Source: Candidatus Thiodictyon syntrophicum (GTDB taxonomy: Bacteria; Pseudomonadota; Gammaproteobacteria; Chromatiales; Chromatiaceae). Taken from it: 64,000 nucleotides of DNA. Below are positions 30,401 through 39,673 of this stretch, piece after piece (positions within the stretch are counted from its first letter, which is position 1; each line of letters begins with the position of its first letter). A program made the position numbers and the translations under genes. The stretch lies in assembly GCF_002813775.1 (NCBI RefSeq), contig NZ_CP020370.1, positions 3,683,501 to 3,747,500 of the forward strand. The letters are read 5' to 3'. The notes under the pieces were generated by a model that saw nothing but the letters and a program-made list of their open reading frames with translations, did not search any database and was not told the origin of the DNA.

Positions 30401-30867
30401 CGGCAAAAACGGGACCGGACATCAAGTCGCTCAACGCGATCCTGAGCAAGATGATGGCCGCCGAGCGGGGGCGCGGCGCGGCCCTCAAGGGGCCGATGTT
30501 CGAGCAATGGGCCGCCTTGCATGTCCCGCAGCTCTCCTCGCGCACCTTCAGCCGGACCACCTTCGACGTGAAGAAGCTGCTGGGCAAGAAGAGCCCGCCG
30601 TTCAAACGCCAGGTCGACACCTGGGTCCCGGACAAGGGCGAGATCTGGGACATGAAGCACCGCTTCGGCAAGGTCGACCCGGACCAGGCCGCCGACTACA
30701 GCAAGCTGATCGGCCAAGCGGCACCCGACGGCAAGGCGGTGCAGACGATCAACTATCTGTTCCCCAACCAGACCGCGGCGGAGCTCAACCGGCACCTGCG
30801 GACGACCTATAAGTTCGGCGTCTACTACATCGACGAAGCAACCAATACGATGAAGCTGCTGCCTTAA
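27445..30867 (+). CDS. DUF4157 (eCIS core) cargo protein with C-terminal PD-(D/E)xK-like nuclease
   Basis: From ATG 27445 the product has 1140 residues. The DUF4157 domain spans about 210-300: LRGTGQPLPDASRSFFETRFG, VRVHHG, then HELTH at 294-298 followed by VVQQG. Two SH3-like beta segments follow (about 340-430 and 460-560). A LysM-like region and hydrophobic helices lie at about 660-715. The C-terminus has VDTWVPDKGEIWDMKHRFG with D1058, E1066, D1069 and K1071, then a QAADYSKLI helix, as in restriction-endonuclease-fold toxins. DUF4157 is the known mark of eCIS cargo. I infer a DNA- or RNA-cleaving effector loaded into the device. Confidence 0.8.
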   Translation: MKAVAGQVAVAPKSVAPVDQRSRSAGHTVSAAPLNPLWQRLATRVGERPGPARPPAARPVASLTQGFGIQRRCEACAQESADDERLRVQAKLSIGPADDLFEREADAVAERVMGIPEGPQTAAPPEGGGTRSARMGLDLSRRPVASIAAGRVQRDPQADTEEEQAQDAERESVVQRAPVMTAADAGADEDDADELDATVQPKAENGRAGADASGIESRILGLRGTGQPLPDASRSFFETRFGHDFGQVRVHHGDTAAQTAHALGARAYTLGHDVVFGAGQYAPDRAEGRRLIAHELTHVVQQGAAPPARTAGGSLQAQFLPRIGARGAPGLVQRAPLKEGGTYLIQTPKGGNLRLRVQPSHALDLKGRDTCGGQADTCPNSVGNVASGTKVVIKEVRLFDWYVVEAPMVEGGTRIGFVHQDHLKEVPPPPAGSAAAPSAAVPAAPEPPIPVEEPDTPVFETGTATIETMEEGAPVEQLGVVQTEDGTKLWPAANRDQPELGLLPLNTRVFVDRNLTGGWSSVYVDRHQQGSSLPVGEGTHGYVATGRVSTDMPDPDARLHRITQEGQGALALAGELYPNYNVQCAAVAFACRDYRYLVNVLVAVNEAKGRKFIYKEHPDDAWDKAKTMKASKSGAGAVGGQIWVPGMALVKALEGQVSSGSISLAILSTLADVTIGVAAFIVGLLHGAVMSVVDVLIGLVDLVKLVVSLVEKLINGTLLADAKAFWEDISNIKLSDIKEMISAKWNHANTWDRWHFRGYAIGYAIVEILMLIFSGGAATAVKWAGKVGKFGKLGEYLGKLPKVAKLIESAKALKGEGVAKLRTALKGALALSESHVWAAQVLRIPLGILKLLEKAQIDELKKLPQWLKERFARLSEAVMKRLLRCSSPCQVDVHKIAEALKLAGKGGTVLNDAADVLRVLKVLAPNLKTAKISRKLRKADSALMTVIKEAKLTDTDFAKLADYLENVESPAQAYKTFVRYLSSVVPAKTGPDIKSLNAILSKMMAAERGRGAALKGPMFEQWAALHVPQLSSRTFSRTTFDVKKLLGKKSPPFKRQVDTWVPDKGEIWDMKHRFGKVDPDQAADYSKLIGQAAPDGKAVQTINYLFPNQTAAELNRHLRTTYKFGVYYIDEATNTMKLLP

Positions 30868-30913
30868 TGAACTTGTTTGACTTACTGAACCGCTCCCTAA
30901 GTACGTAAGAACG

Positions 30914-31648
30914 ATGGTGGCACCTATGAACCTCCTCTGGAGTGCGGCGACCCGTCACCACGATTGGCTTGCCGAGGATCGGGCCGTCGCCCGCCGTCTG
31001 GTCGCGCAGGTCAAGGCGGCGGGACTGATCGGCGAGGCGTCCTGGTACTCGATCGGCGATGCCGACCGCCGGGTGCCCAAGCCCGGCATGGACGTACTGC
31101 GGCACCTCCTGGACCAACCGATCAAGCGCCGCTTGCCGTTGGTGTTGGGTGCCGGCGGCGACTCGCCCTTTGCGTGGGAGCTGGCGATGCTCCTGTCCCC
31201 GCCGGACGACGATGGCGAGGTGCGCGGTCACAACCGGCTGAACCTCTGGACGCCCATTGAGCCATTTGCCGGTCGGTCGGGCTCGGACCGGTTGGTCGCC
31301 CTGTTTCGCGGGATTCATGGCCCGGCCGAGACCGAGTTCGCCTACCTGCATCCCCACCCGCGCAGTTCGCAGCTCGAAGACGTGATCGACGGCGCCTATG
31401 GTGCGCCCTTGACCTACGGGACCATGTTCACGGGGGTCTTCTGGGCGACCCTCCTGGGCAAGGATCACCTCGCCCTGTTCGATCTCGCCCGACTCCAGGG
31501 GCTCGACGCCTATCGGGTCGAATGGACTGGGGACGAGGCCCTCTTGCTGCAGGTGTCCGCGGATGTGGCGGACGCGACGACCGCCGCGGTGGAGTCCCGG
31601 ATGCTCCGGCTGACCGAGGTCTTTCGCGCGGCGCGGCTGCCGCCCTGA
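30914..31648 (+). CDS. Candidate immunity protein for the nuclease cargo
   Basis: This 244-residue soluble protein lies 46 bases after the DUF4157 nuclease gene and 7 bases before the next cargo gene. It has no signal peptide or membrane segment and no catalytic motif I recognise. It starts LLWSAATRHHDWLAEDRAVARRLV and has a central YGAPLTYGTMFTG segment. A cytoplasmic protein directly after a polymorphic toxin is the usual layout of toxin-immunity pairs, so I infer protection of the producer. The alternative ATG 30926 would shorten it by four residues. Confidence 0.6.
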   Translation: MVAPMNLLWSAATRHHDWLAEDRAVARRLVAQVKAAGLIGEASWYSIGDADRRVPKPGMDVLRHLLDQPIKRRLPLVLGAGGDSPFAWELAMLLSPPDDDGEVRGHNRLNLWTPIEPFAGRSGSDRLVALFRGIHGPAETEFAYLHPHPRSSQLEDVIDGAYGAPLTYGTMFTGVFWATLLGKDHLALFDLARLQGLDAYRVEWTGDEALLLQVSADVADATTAAVESRMLRLTEVFRAARLPP

Positions 31649-31655
31649 AGACCCG

Positions 31656-34600
31656 GTGAACCCCCCCGCCGCCCAGTCGCCGGCCAAGGCCAAGTCGAAC
31701 GGGTCCGTTCCCACGCGGCCCGGTGCCGCAGAGCCCCCTGAGCGGGCCAGGCCCAATCCGGTCTGGACCCAACTCGCGCTCGCGGGCATCCGCCCCAAGC
31801 TCGCGGTCGGTGCGCCGGATGACCCCTTGGAGCGGGAGGCCGACCAGGTGGCGGAGGCCCTGGCGAGGCCCCCCGCCAAGGCCGGGGTCAGGGTGACGCC
31901 GGTCACCGACCGGGCCCTGCGTCGCGTCGGCACCGGGGACGCCGTCGGCGGTGTCGCGGACGGGGGGCCGCTCGAGGAACGCATCCGCTCCCCGCACGGC
32001 GGCACGCCGCTGCCGCCGGGGTTACGGGCGGACATGGAGGCTGGACTCGGTGCCGATCTCTCGCCGGTGCGGGTGCATGACTCCGGTGCCGACCAGCAGA
32101 CCGCCGCCGACCTGAATGCGCGGGCCTTCACCCATGGGGCGCACATCTGGCTCGGGTCCGGCTCTTCGGTCGCGGACCGCAGGCTGATGGCCCATGAACT
32201 CACCCATGTGGTCCAGCAGGGGGGCGTCGCACGGACCGACGGGGAGGCCGTGGATGACCCGGAGCGCACGCGCCCCGCCAATGACCTGCTCCAGCGATCC
32301 CCCACTCAGGACCAGGCAGCCGACCAGCCGACCCAAACACAGGACCACCCAGGACAGCGCCATCCCGCCCCGGCGGGGTCGGCGCCCGCCGCCGGCCGGG
32401 ACCCGGACCCGGGCCCGGACCAGGCCACCAAGGGTGCTGCCGAACCGGCGCTGCCGTTCGCCACGGCGATCACACTGTCGCCCGAACCCCAGGGTGATGA
32501 CACCCAGGGGCAGGGCCTGACCGCACCGGAGCCGCTCCCGGAAGCGGACCCGGGAGATCACGCCGCGGCCGCGTCTGCGGGAACCGCCGACGACACCGAA
32601 CCCGGCGGGTCCGCCGACGGGGAGGACCAAGCGCTGCCGGACCAGGCAGCGCCCGACACCGAGCCCGCCGCGACCGCAGACCTGGGACCGCCGGCGGGGG
32701 GACCCGCGGGCAGCACTCAGCGGGGTTCAGGTCCGCCCACCCTGGTACAACGCGAGGCAGACGGCTCCCCGGGGCTCCTGGAGCGAGCGGGTGGTTTCGT
32801 GCGCGGCCTGGGCGCTCGCGTCGTCGATGCCGGTACTGACCTGGTCGCGGGGGCACGCGAGCGGATTCACGGGCTGGTTGCGGGTCTGAGCGCCGGGTGG
32901 ACTGGCCTGACCAGTCAGGCCCAGGCCGCATTCGCCTCGCTGCGCGCTGGATTCGGCGGATTCATGAACGGCCTGAGCAGGACGGCGCGCGGCGTCGCGG
33001 CGGCCGTGCAAGGCGGCTGGACCGCCCTGAGTCAGGTCACCCGGCGTCTCACCTCCGGACTGACAGGCCGTCTGACGGGGGTGGTCGGCACCGTGTTCGG
33101 CTCGGCCCGCGCCGTGGCGGCTGCCATCGCACGCCTGGACGCCGAGGGCGCACGGGCCGCCTGGCAACGGCTCATCGGGTCCATTGGCGGGGTGGACCGC
33201 TGGCTGCGTGCCGCGGCCCAGGGGATCGCCGCGCGGCTCGCCGGGCTGTGGCGGCGCCTGGGCGAGCGCTTCGCCAGCCTGTCCGCCCGTCTGGCGGGCC
33301 AGGCGCGCGGGCTCTTCAACCGGCTGCAAAGTGCCGCCGCCGGGTTGCGCAACCGTTTGGCGTCGGCCTGGGATGCACTGCAGCGTCGGGCCTCCGGATT
33401 GAGCACGCTCGTTGCCGGCCTGCCGGGTCCCATCCGGTCCCTGCTTGCCACGCTGGCCTCGTGGGGCCAAGGGATCTGGAACGGGATACGGCAGGGTTGG
33501 CTGCGTCTGTCAGAGACCATCGGCACGGTCGTCGCCGCCATCCGTCAACGGCTCTCCGCGCTGTGGCAACGAGTGCAACAACAGGCAGCCGCCTGGTGGG
33601 GCCGCATCCGCCGATTGTGGGGCGATCTGCAACGCTGGTCGCAGCGGTTGGTGCAACGCCTGACGGATGGCGTGCGTTCGATCTGGGGCCGTCTGCGCAA
33701 TCTGTCGATCGCGACCTTGCTCAGGGGCCTCGCGGCCCTGGCGCAGGTCATCCACTTCGGACGCCGGATCGTCGACGGCTTGCGGGAGTTCCTGTCGCCC
33801 ATTGCCGCCGCGGCTACGAACAGGGTCTACGCGGCCATGCCGAACCGCGCCCTGGGCTACGTCGGGGAGCAGATCGAACGGCTGGGGGGCGCGCGCGCCG
33901 TGGTGGGTCCGCTGCCCGCGGCCGGGGTAGCCGGCACGGCGGCGCCGGTCATCCAGCGCCTGCCGCGCGACACGGTCGGTTGGGCGGACATCAAGACCGG
34001 CGTCTGGGGCGCCTTGAAGGGGATTTGGGAGCGCCTGAGCTGGTCGAGCGTCTTCTCCATGGTCCTGGATGCCCTGCTGGAGCAAGTCGTGCCGGTGGTG
34101 GCCATCTACCGCCAGGGGCGGGACTTCGTGACCCAGGACATTCCGATGATCATCGCCGGCCTGTTCCGGCCGCGCAATCTCCTGACCCATCCGCTTGATG
34201 CGCTGCACGACATCTACAGCAACATACTCAACCTTTTCAACAATTTTTTATTGGCGGTACTGCGCCGGATCGTCAACATCCTCATGGCCTTCATGCTGTG
34301 GATCACCATCATCCTGACGGTGATTGGCCTCGTCGGCGGCAGTGTGGCGGTCGGTATACTGGCGGGCGTCCTGGGCGGCCTGGCCACCTTGGGGATCGGT
34401 GCCGGGCCGGCCGCCGCGGCCGGGGCGGGCGCCGGCGGTGCCGCCGGGGCCGGCGTGGGCTTCGGGGTGGCCGCCCTGGTCAACGAGGCCATCTTCTTCG
34501 CCTTCCTCGCGGTCAATGGCGCGACGATCCTGGCGCTCTTGCTCGGCCTCGCCACCGCCCGTCAAACCGATGAGGAGCGGCGGCATCAGTACGCGCAGGT

Positions 34601-36965
34601 GGCCGAGAGTGGTATCGCGGTAGGCGTCGGCCTCGCGCTCCTGGCCCTGGCCTGGCTGGCCGGGGTGGTCGCCAAGGGGGTGGCGGCACTGCTGCGGCGC
34701 CTGCGCTTAGTGCCGCCGATCGCCCTGCCCCCCCGGTTGTCACGATTCCTGCGCGGCGCGGGCTCAGTGCGCAAGCCAAGACCCGGCGCCGAACCGGTGG
34801 AGTCGGTCGCCGAGCGCCTGGTGGCGGAGCAGCGCCTGGCGCCCCAGGTCGGCGGTGCCCTGGCCGCCCGACTGGTGGCGGAACTGGGCCCGCGCGCCGC
34901 CCTGGAACTCGTCGAGCACTTGGGCGCGAACAACGTCAGGCGGCTGGGCGCGGAGCTCGGACCGCGGGCCATTCAGACCATTGGCCGAAGCCTCGAAGCG
35001 GCCCTGGTGGAACGCCTGCTGGATGCGGGTCTGCGGCCCAGCGCCATCGACACCGCCGTCAGCGCCGGACAGTCCGCCCGGCTGGCGGCGCTCCGCACCC
35101 CCCAGGCGGTCGCCCTGGCCAGTCTCTCCGAGGGCGGCTTCCGCCGCATCATCGGGCTGGCGGAGCCGCAGTATCAGCGCTTCATCGCGTTGGGGCCAGA
35201 GCAGTTGCGCACCTTTGCCGGTATGGATCGGGGCGCCTTCGAGCGCTTCGCCGCCTTGAGCGATACCAGCTTCGAGCGCTTCCGCCCCCTGTCCGCCGAC
35301 AAGCTGCGGGCCTTGGCCGGGGTCAGCGACCAGGCATTCAATCGCTATGCGGTCCTCGCCCCCGCCGATTTCACCAAGTTCGAGGCGTTGGGGGCCGCGG
35401 CATTGGAGCGCTTCGCGGGTCTGGGCGATGCCGCGTTCAACCGCTTCGCCGCGCTGGCCCCCGCGGAGCTTCAGAAATTTGCCACCCTGCCCGGGACGGC
35501 ATTGGAGCGGTTCGGCGTCATGGATCAGGCGCGTTTCGACGTCTTTGCCCGCGAGGCCCAACCCGCCACGATCGCGCGCTTTGCCGCCTTGAGCGACGCG
35601 GCCTTCAACCGCTATGCGGCCATTCGCTATACCGGTGCAGAACTCAACAAGCTCGGTCTGGTCGACGTCGGCGCCCTGCAAAACCTGGCGACCGTGACGA
35701 GCGACGGTCACTTGACCTTCCTCACCAAGCGCCTGGACGCCACGACGCTCGGCAACCTGGGGGGCCTCTCGGGTCCCGAGATCGATGGCCTGGTGACCCG
35801 GGTCGGTACCGATCCGCAGCGCTTGACCACCCTGGGCTCCCTTAGCGCCGGCGAGGTCCGCGGTTTTCTGGCCATTGCCGATGATCCGCTCCTGCAGCGC
35901 TTTGCCGGACTCCCGGCGGGTGAGATTGCCGCATTCCGCGGACTCGCGACGCCGGAGTTGGAGCGTTTCGCGCAGGTGGCGGGCGGCGACCTGCGCAAAT
36001 TCGGGCGACTCGACCCGGCCGCGGTGCGTCGGCTCGCGAGCCTTTCGCCCGACCGACTGGCCAGGTTCGGCACCCTGACCGAGGCGCAACTGGCCGTGTG
36101 GGGCGGCGTTCCACCGGGGACCCTGGCGCGGTTCGCGGCCGAGGACGCACTCACCCTCGGCAAGCTCGCCGACGGGGCCGGCAGCGCGGGTTTGAACCGC
36201 CTGGCGCTGCTGCCCGGTCGTTTCGTCGCCGAATTCGCCCTGCTCGAGGTCGCGGCCATGGACCGTTATCTGCGCCTGCCCGGTGCCCGGTTGGCCAAGT
36301 TCGAGGGGATGACCGCATTCAATATGCAGCAGTTGGCGAATCGCCCGCCGGGCGAGTTGGAGCGGTTGGCGGCGACCCGCAGTCCGGCCGAACTGCTGGC
36401 AGACGCCGGCGACACCGCCGCGGATCGGGCGGCCAATGCCGCCCGCGTTGCCGCCCTCGACGACCCGGCCCGGAACCCACACACCGGCCGGCCCCTGGGA
36501 CATGCCTCGGAGCACTCGGCCGCGATGGCGAGGAGTCCGGCGCCGGGGGTCATGTCCCCGGTGGAGCGGCGGCTGCGCACCGGGGCAGTACCCGCGGCCG
36601 GCGGCGGGGTCATCATCGGGCCGCGCCCGCCGGAGGTCAGCGTCTTTGCCTCCGACGCCGCGCAACTCGAGGCGGTCCGGCTCGGACGGGCGCAATTGCA
36701 GACGGAGATCGCCGCGGGCCGGGCCATCGGTCCCGGGCCGGGCGGGCGCCACAGCTTCGCCACGGCCGACGGCACGGCACCGGCCTTGAGTGGGGCGGGC
36801 TACAGTTACCGCATCGAGGGGGGTACGCTGGATGCCCATGGCAACCTGACGGGGGGCACCCTGGTGCGGCGCCAGGTGGCAGGCTTTAGAATCATCTTCG
36901 ATCCGACGACCGCGCACCCCGGCACCCCGGCGGATTATCGTGTCGTGACCACGTTCCCGGAGTAG
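31656..36965 (+). CDS. Giant DUF4157 cargo protein with 11-residue repeats and possible ribonuclease C-terminus
   Basis: The 1769-residue protein starts at GTG 31656. DUF4157 occupies about 100-185 (HELTH at 180-184). An acidic Pro-rich stretch follows to about 365, then amphipathic Trp/Arg-rich helices (about 370-700). Gly/Ala-rich hydrophobic helices suited to membrane insertion lie at about 852-1015. From about 1155 to 1560 comes an array of 11-residue units of the form xxxxFxRFaxL, for example GDAAFNRFAAL. The last about 170 residues (HASEHS motif near 1611, YRVVTTFPE end) look like BECR/EndoU-type RNase toxins, but weakly. Start, stop and phase are clean throughout. It overlaps no neighbour. 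Confidence 0.75.
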   Translation: MNPPAAQSPAKAKSNGSVPTRPGAAEPPERARPNPVWTQLALAGIRPKLAVGAPDDPLEREADQVAEALARPPAKAGVRVTPVTDRALRRVGTGDAVGGVADGGPLEERIRSPHGGTPLPPGLRADMEAGLGADLSPVRVHDSGADQQTAADLNARAFTHGAHIWLGSGSSVADRRLMAHELTHVVQQGGVARTDGEAVDDPERTRPANDLLQRSPTQDQAADQPTQTQDHPGQRHPAPAGSAPAAGRDPDPGPDQATKGAAEPALPFATAITLSPEPQGDDTQGQGLTAPEPLPEADPGDHAAAASAGTADDTEPGGSADGEDQALPDQAAPDTEPAATADLGPPAGGPAGSTQRGSGPPTLVQREADGSPGLLERAGGFVRGLGARVVDAGTDLVAGARERIHGLVAGLSAGWTGLTSQAQAAFASLRAGFGGFMNGLSRTARGVAAAVQGGWTALSQVTRRLTSGLTGRLTGVVGTVFGSARAVAAAIARLDAEGARAAWQRLIGSIGGVDRWLRAAAQGIAARLAGLWRRLGERFASLSARLAGQARGLFNRLQSAAAGLRNRLASAWDALQRRASGLSTLVAGLPGPIRSLLATLASWGQGIWNGIRQGWLRLSETIGTVVAAIRQRLSALWQRVQQQAAAWWGRIRRLWGDLQRWSQRLVQRLTDGVRSIWGRLRNLSIATLLRGLAALAQVIHFGRRIVDGLREFLSPIAAAATNRVYAAMPNRALGYVGEQIERLGGARAVVGPLPAAGVAGTAAPVIQRLPRDTVGWADIKTGVWGALKGIWERLSWSSVFSMVLDALLEQVVPVVAIYRQGRDFVTQDIPMIIAGLFRPRNLLTHPLDALHDIYSNILNLFNNFLLAVLRRIVNILMAFMLWITIILTVIGLVGGSVAVGILAGVLGGLATLGIGAGPAAAAGAGAGGAAGAGVGFGVAALVNEAIFFAFLAVNGATILALLLGLATARQTDEERRHQYAQVAESGIAVGVGLALLALAWLAGVVAKGVAALLRRLRLVPPIALPPRLSRFLRGAGSVRKPRPGAEPVESVAERLVAEQRLAPQVGGALAARLVAELGPRAALELVEHLGANNVRRLGAELGPRAIQTIGRSLEAALVERLLDAGLRPSAIDTAVSAGQSARLAALRTPQAVALASLSEGGFRRIIGLAEPQYQRFIALGPEQLRTFAGMDRGAFERFAALSDTSFERFRPLSADKLRALAGVSDQAFNRYAVLAPADFTKFEALGAAALERFAGLGDAAFNRFAALAPAELQKFATLPGTALERFGVMDQARFDVFAREAQPATIARFAALSDAAFNRYAAIRYTGAELNKLGLVDVGALQNLATVTSDGHLTFLTKRLDATTLGNLGGLSGPEIDGLVTRVGTDPQRLTTLGSLSAGEVRGFLAIADDPLLQRFAGLPAGEIAAFRGLATPELERFAQVAGGDLRKFGRLDPAAVRRLASLSPDRLARFGTLTEAQLAVWGGVPPGTLARFAAEDALTLGKLADGAGSAGLNRLALLPGRFVAEFALLEVAAMDRYLRLPGARLAKFEGMTAFNMQQLANRPPGELERLAATRSPAELLADAGDTAADRAANAARVAALDDPARNPHTGRPLGHASEHSAAMARSPAPGVMSPVERRLRTGAVPAAGGGVIIGPRPPEVSVFASDAAQLEAVRLGRAQLQTEIAAGRAIGPGPGGRHSFATADGTAPALSGAGYSYRIEGGTLDAHGNLTGGTLVRRQVAGFRIIFDPTTAHPGTPADYRVVTTFPE

Positions 36966-36971
36966 CCGACG

Positions 36972-37973
36972 ATGAGCCCGAGCGACGAACTGGCCGACCT
37001 GTTTACGGCGCTGACCGGCGCGCCCCCCGGCGCCCGGACGCGGGCGGCGTTCGCCGACCTGTGCGTCCTTGCGGGGCGCGAGGACGAGGCCTTCCCGCCG
37101 TACCTCAGGGCCATGGTGCAGGCCTTGCGCGCCGGGCAGCCGCATGGCCCCCGCCCGGTGCCGGAGCGTGATCGCGGCTATTCCTGGCTGTTGCGGGAGC
37201 TTCAGCCCGCCCTGCCGGACAGCGAGTTCATCGCCGCGGGTCACCGTGAGTATCTGGTGCTGCACCGGATCGCGCTGGCGGGGGTGGTCGATCTGCGCGA
37301 CCCCGAGACTTACGCGATCGTGCCCTGGCCCGAACCCTCCGAAGCGGCCACCCGCGTGCTTGGCACCTTCGACCCCACCGACGAGCAGATTCGCCGATGG
37401 GCCTATGCACCGGACCTGCGGCTCACCGATCAGGACGAGCACGCCGCGCTCAGCCAGCCGCGCCTGCTGCCCTTGCTGATCACGCTGGCCGCCGACCCGC
37501 GGTGCCCCAAGCGGGACTATCTGATCGCCATTGTCGACGAGTACGTCAGCGCGGCGCAGCGCGGACGCTACGATCGACAACTCCTGGAACAGGTCCGCGC
37601 CCAGGCCGCCGCCGCGGGCCCGGCGGATCTGCGCGCCTGGGCCAATGATCTTGCGTATCTGCTCGATTATCTGGACGGCCAGGGTCCGGTCTGCCTGGCC
37701 GCCGCCCGCGAGATCGCGCGACTCACCATGTCAGGCCGCTACCGCCCGGGCATCGCGTTGCTTGAAGGCCAGGTCGGCGATTGGTGGGCCTTCACGGCCG
37801 CGTTCACGGCCGACGGTTGGGAGATCGACCACCTTTATATCTATCCGGCAACCGGCGCCCTGCGATGGTCCGGCAAACGTCAATCTGCCAACGAGCTTGC
37901 TGCCTACACGCATCCCGTCAGCCGCGACGACGCGCTGCGCGGCGAGACGCCGGATAGAGGGCCTGCACAATGA
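36972..37973 (+). CDS. Candidate immunity protein for the giant cargo protein
   Basis: The 333-residue product begins 6 bases after the giant cargo gene and ends with a 4-base overlap into the next DUF4157 gene. It is soluble and acidic. The C-terminal WWAFTAAFTADGWEIDHLYIYP segment is rich in aromatic residues, as in many immunity proteins that cap toxin active sites. No enzyme motif is visible. The immunity role is inferred only from position. Confidence 0.55.
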   Translation: MSPSDELADLFTALTGAPPGARTRAAFADLCVLAGREDEAFPPYLRAMVQALRAGQPHGPRPVPERDRGYSWLLRELQPALPDSEFIAAGHREYLVLHRIALAGVVDLRDPETYAIVPWPEPSEAATRVLGTFDPTDEQIRRWAYAPDLRLTDQDEHAALSQPRLLPLLITLAADPRCPKRDYLIAIVDEYVSAAQRGRYDRQLLEQVRAQAAAAGPADLRAWANDLAYLLDYLDGQGPVCLAAAREIARLTMSGRYRPGIALLEGQVGDWWAFTAAFTADGWEIDHLYIYPATGALRWSGKRQSANELAAYTHPVSRDDALRGETPDRGPAQ

Positions 37974-39673
37974 TCGCTCCGGCTCGCAAAGAGACAACCA
38001 GCGTCAAGACGGGAGGCACCCGCGCCCCGGTCGCCGCGCCGCGCCCTGCCGTTGGTGTTGGCGTCCGGTCCAGGTCGGCCGTGCTCCCGACCCGGAATCC
38101 CCAGTGGGAGCGGTTGGCGCTGCGCCCGGCGACGACTGGGGTACCCGCGATTCAGGCGCGCCTCGCGGTGGGGCGCACCGACGACCCCCTGGAGCGGGAG
38201 GCGGACGCGGCCGCGCAGCGGCTGCTGCGGATGCCGGACCCGGCAACGCCGGTCGCCGCCCCGGCGCCCTCCCCGCCCATTGTGCGCCGGGTCTGCGACG
38301 ACTGCGCCCGGGAGGACGAGACGGTGCGGCGCCGGACCCCGGACGGCGACGCGCCAGGGGTCGACTCACGGGAGGCCCCGCCGGGCGTCCACGCCGTCCT
38401 GAACGCGCCCGGACAGCCCTTGGACCGCGGGGCCCGGGCCTTCTTCGAGTCCCGGCTCGACCGCGACCTGGGCGAGGTGCGCATCCACACGGACGGTGCG
38501 GCCGGTCGGTCGGCCCTGGCGGTCGGCGCCCAGGCCTATGCCGTCGGGCGGCATATCGCCTTCGCCCCCGGCCGCTATGCCCCGAACACCCAGGCCGGCC
38601 GGTACCTCCTGGGCCATGAACTGCCCCACACCATCCAGCAGGGGACCAACCCCCGGACCCTGCGCCGCGCCCCGCCGCCGACACCAGCGACCCAGCCGGC
38701 GACGGTCCCGACCCCGGGGCCGACGGACTGTCGGTGCGCGCAGTGTGGAGGTCCTGGTCGGCGCCGCGGCACCGAGCACGGTGAACTGTGCGGCCACCAA
38801 TGGGCTGGGCGCCCTGGTCAACCCGCCCACCCAGCCCTGCCCGACGATGGACCCGGCCACCGAGACCGCCTTCCAGGATGGGCTCACGGTCGCCAAGGAC
38901 GCCATGGCCCGTATCGAGACGGCCGTCACCGGCACGCCGAACGCCACCGATGCCCCCGTCATCGACCGCTTTTTCGGCAACCATTCGGCCGCGACCCTGA
39001 CCACCCTGCGCACCAACATCGGCAACCTCAAGGCCCATGTCGACGGCCTCGCGGCCGTGACCCAGTGCGGGGGCCAGTGCGACGTCGGCGGCTGTGCAGA
39101 AGGTCCCATCGCCTACAACTCGGGGGTTGGTCTGGCCGCCCCCATGACCCTGTGCGTCCCGGTCTTCCGCGGGCTGCACCTCAACGACCGCGCCCGCAAC
39201 CTGATCCATGAGAGCGCCCACGGCACCTCCCCCCTGGGCGGTGCCGCCGGGACCGGGACCCGCGACCTGGCCTACCGCCATGAGCGCATGCTCTTTCACC
39301 TGTCGACCGCGGACCGCCTGCGTAACTCCGACAACTATGCCCTCTTCGCCCTGTTCCTGCGGGAGGTCCAGACCAGCGGCAATGCGGCGGCGGTGCCCGC
39401 CGGTATCTCCACGCCGGCCACCGATACCCTCACCGGCTTCTCCGCCACCGAGCGACCCGTCCTGGAGTTGGCCCTGGCCAAGCTGGAAAAGCGGCTCACC
39501 TGGGCCAACGACTGGGTCGGGCAGCTCTATGGCGAGGCCCAGGGGGTACGCAGCGGCACCACCACTTGGGCCGCCTCCTGGGCCGAGGACCTGATGAAGG
39601 TGGCCGCCAAGGGCTTCCCGCTGACCGCTCCGCCCGCGGCGCCGACCCTGACCGACCAGGCCAAAACCCATGA
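37970..39673 (+). pseudogene. DUF4157 cargo protein with M35-type HExxH peptidase domain, frameshifted
   Basis: The frame from ATG 37970 gives a DUF4157 domain (about residues 95-225), with HELPH at 216-220 where HELTH is usual. Coding then moves to another frame between about 38715 and 38760. That second frame encodes IHESAHGT (HExxH, His codon at 39207), GTRDLAYRHERML and a SDNYALF segment, the layout of lysine-specific M35/aspzincin peptidases. The second frame has no stop until 40769, inside the next gene. The first frame has a TGA at 39671-39673 overlapping the next ATG, so a second compensating shift near the end is likely. Sequencing indels or real decay are both possible. Confidence 0.65.
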
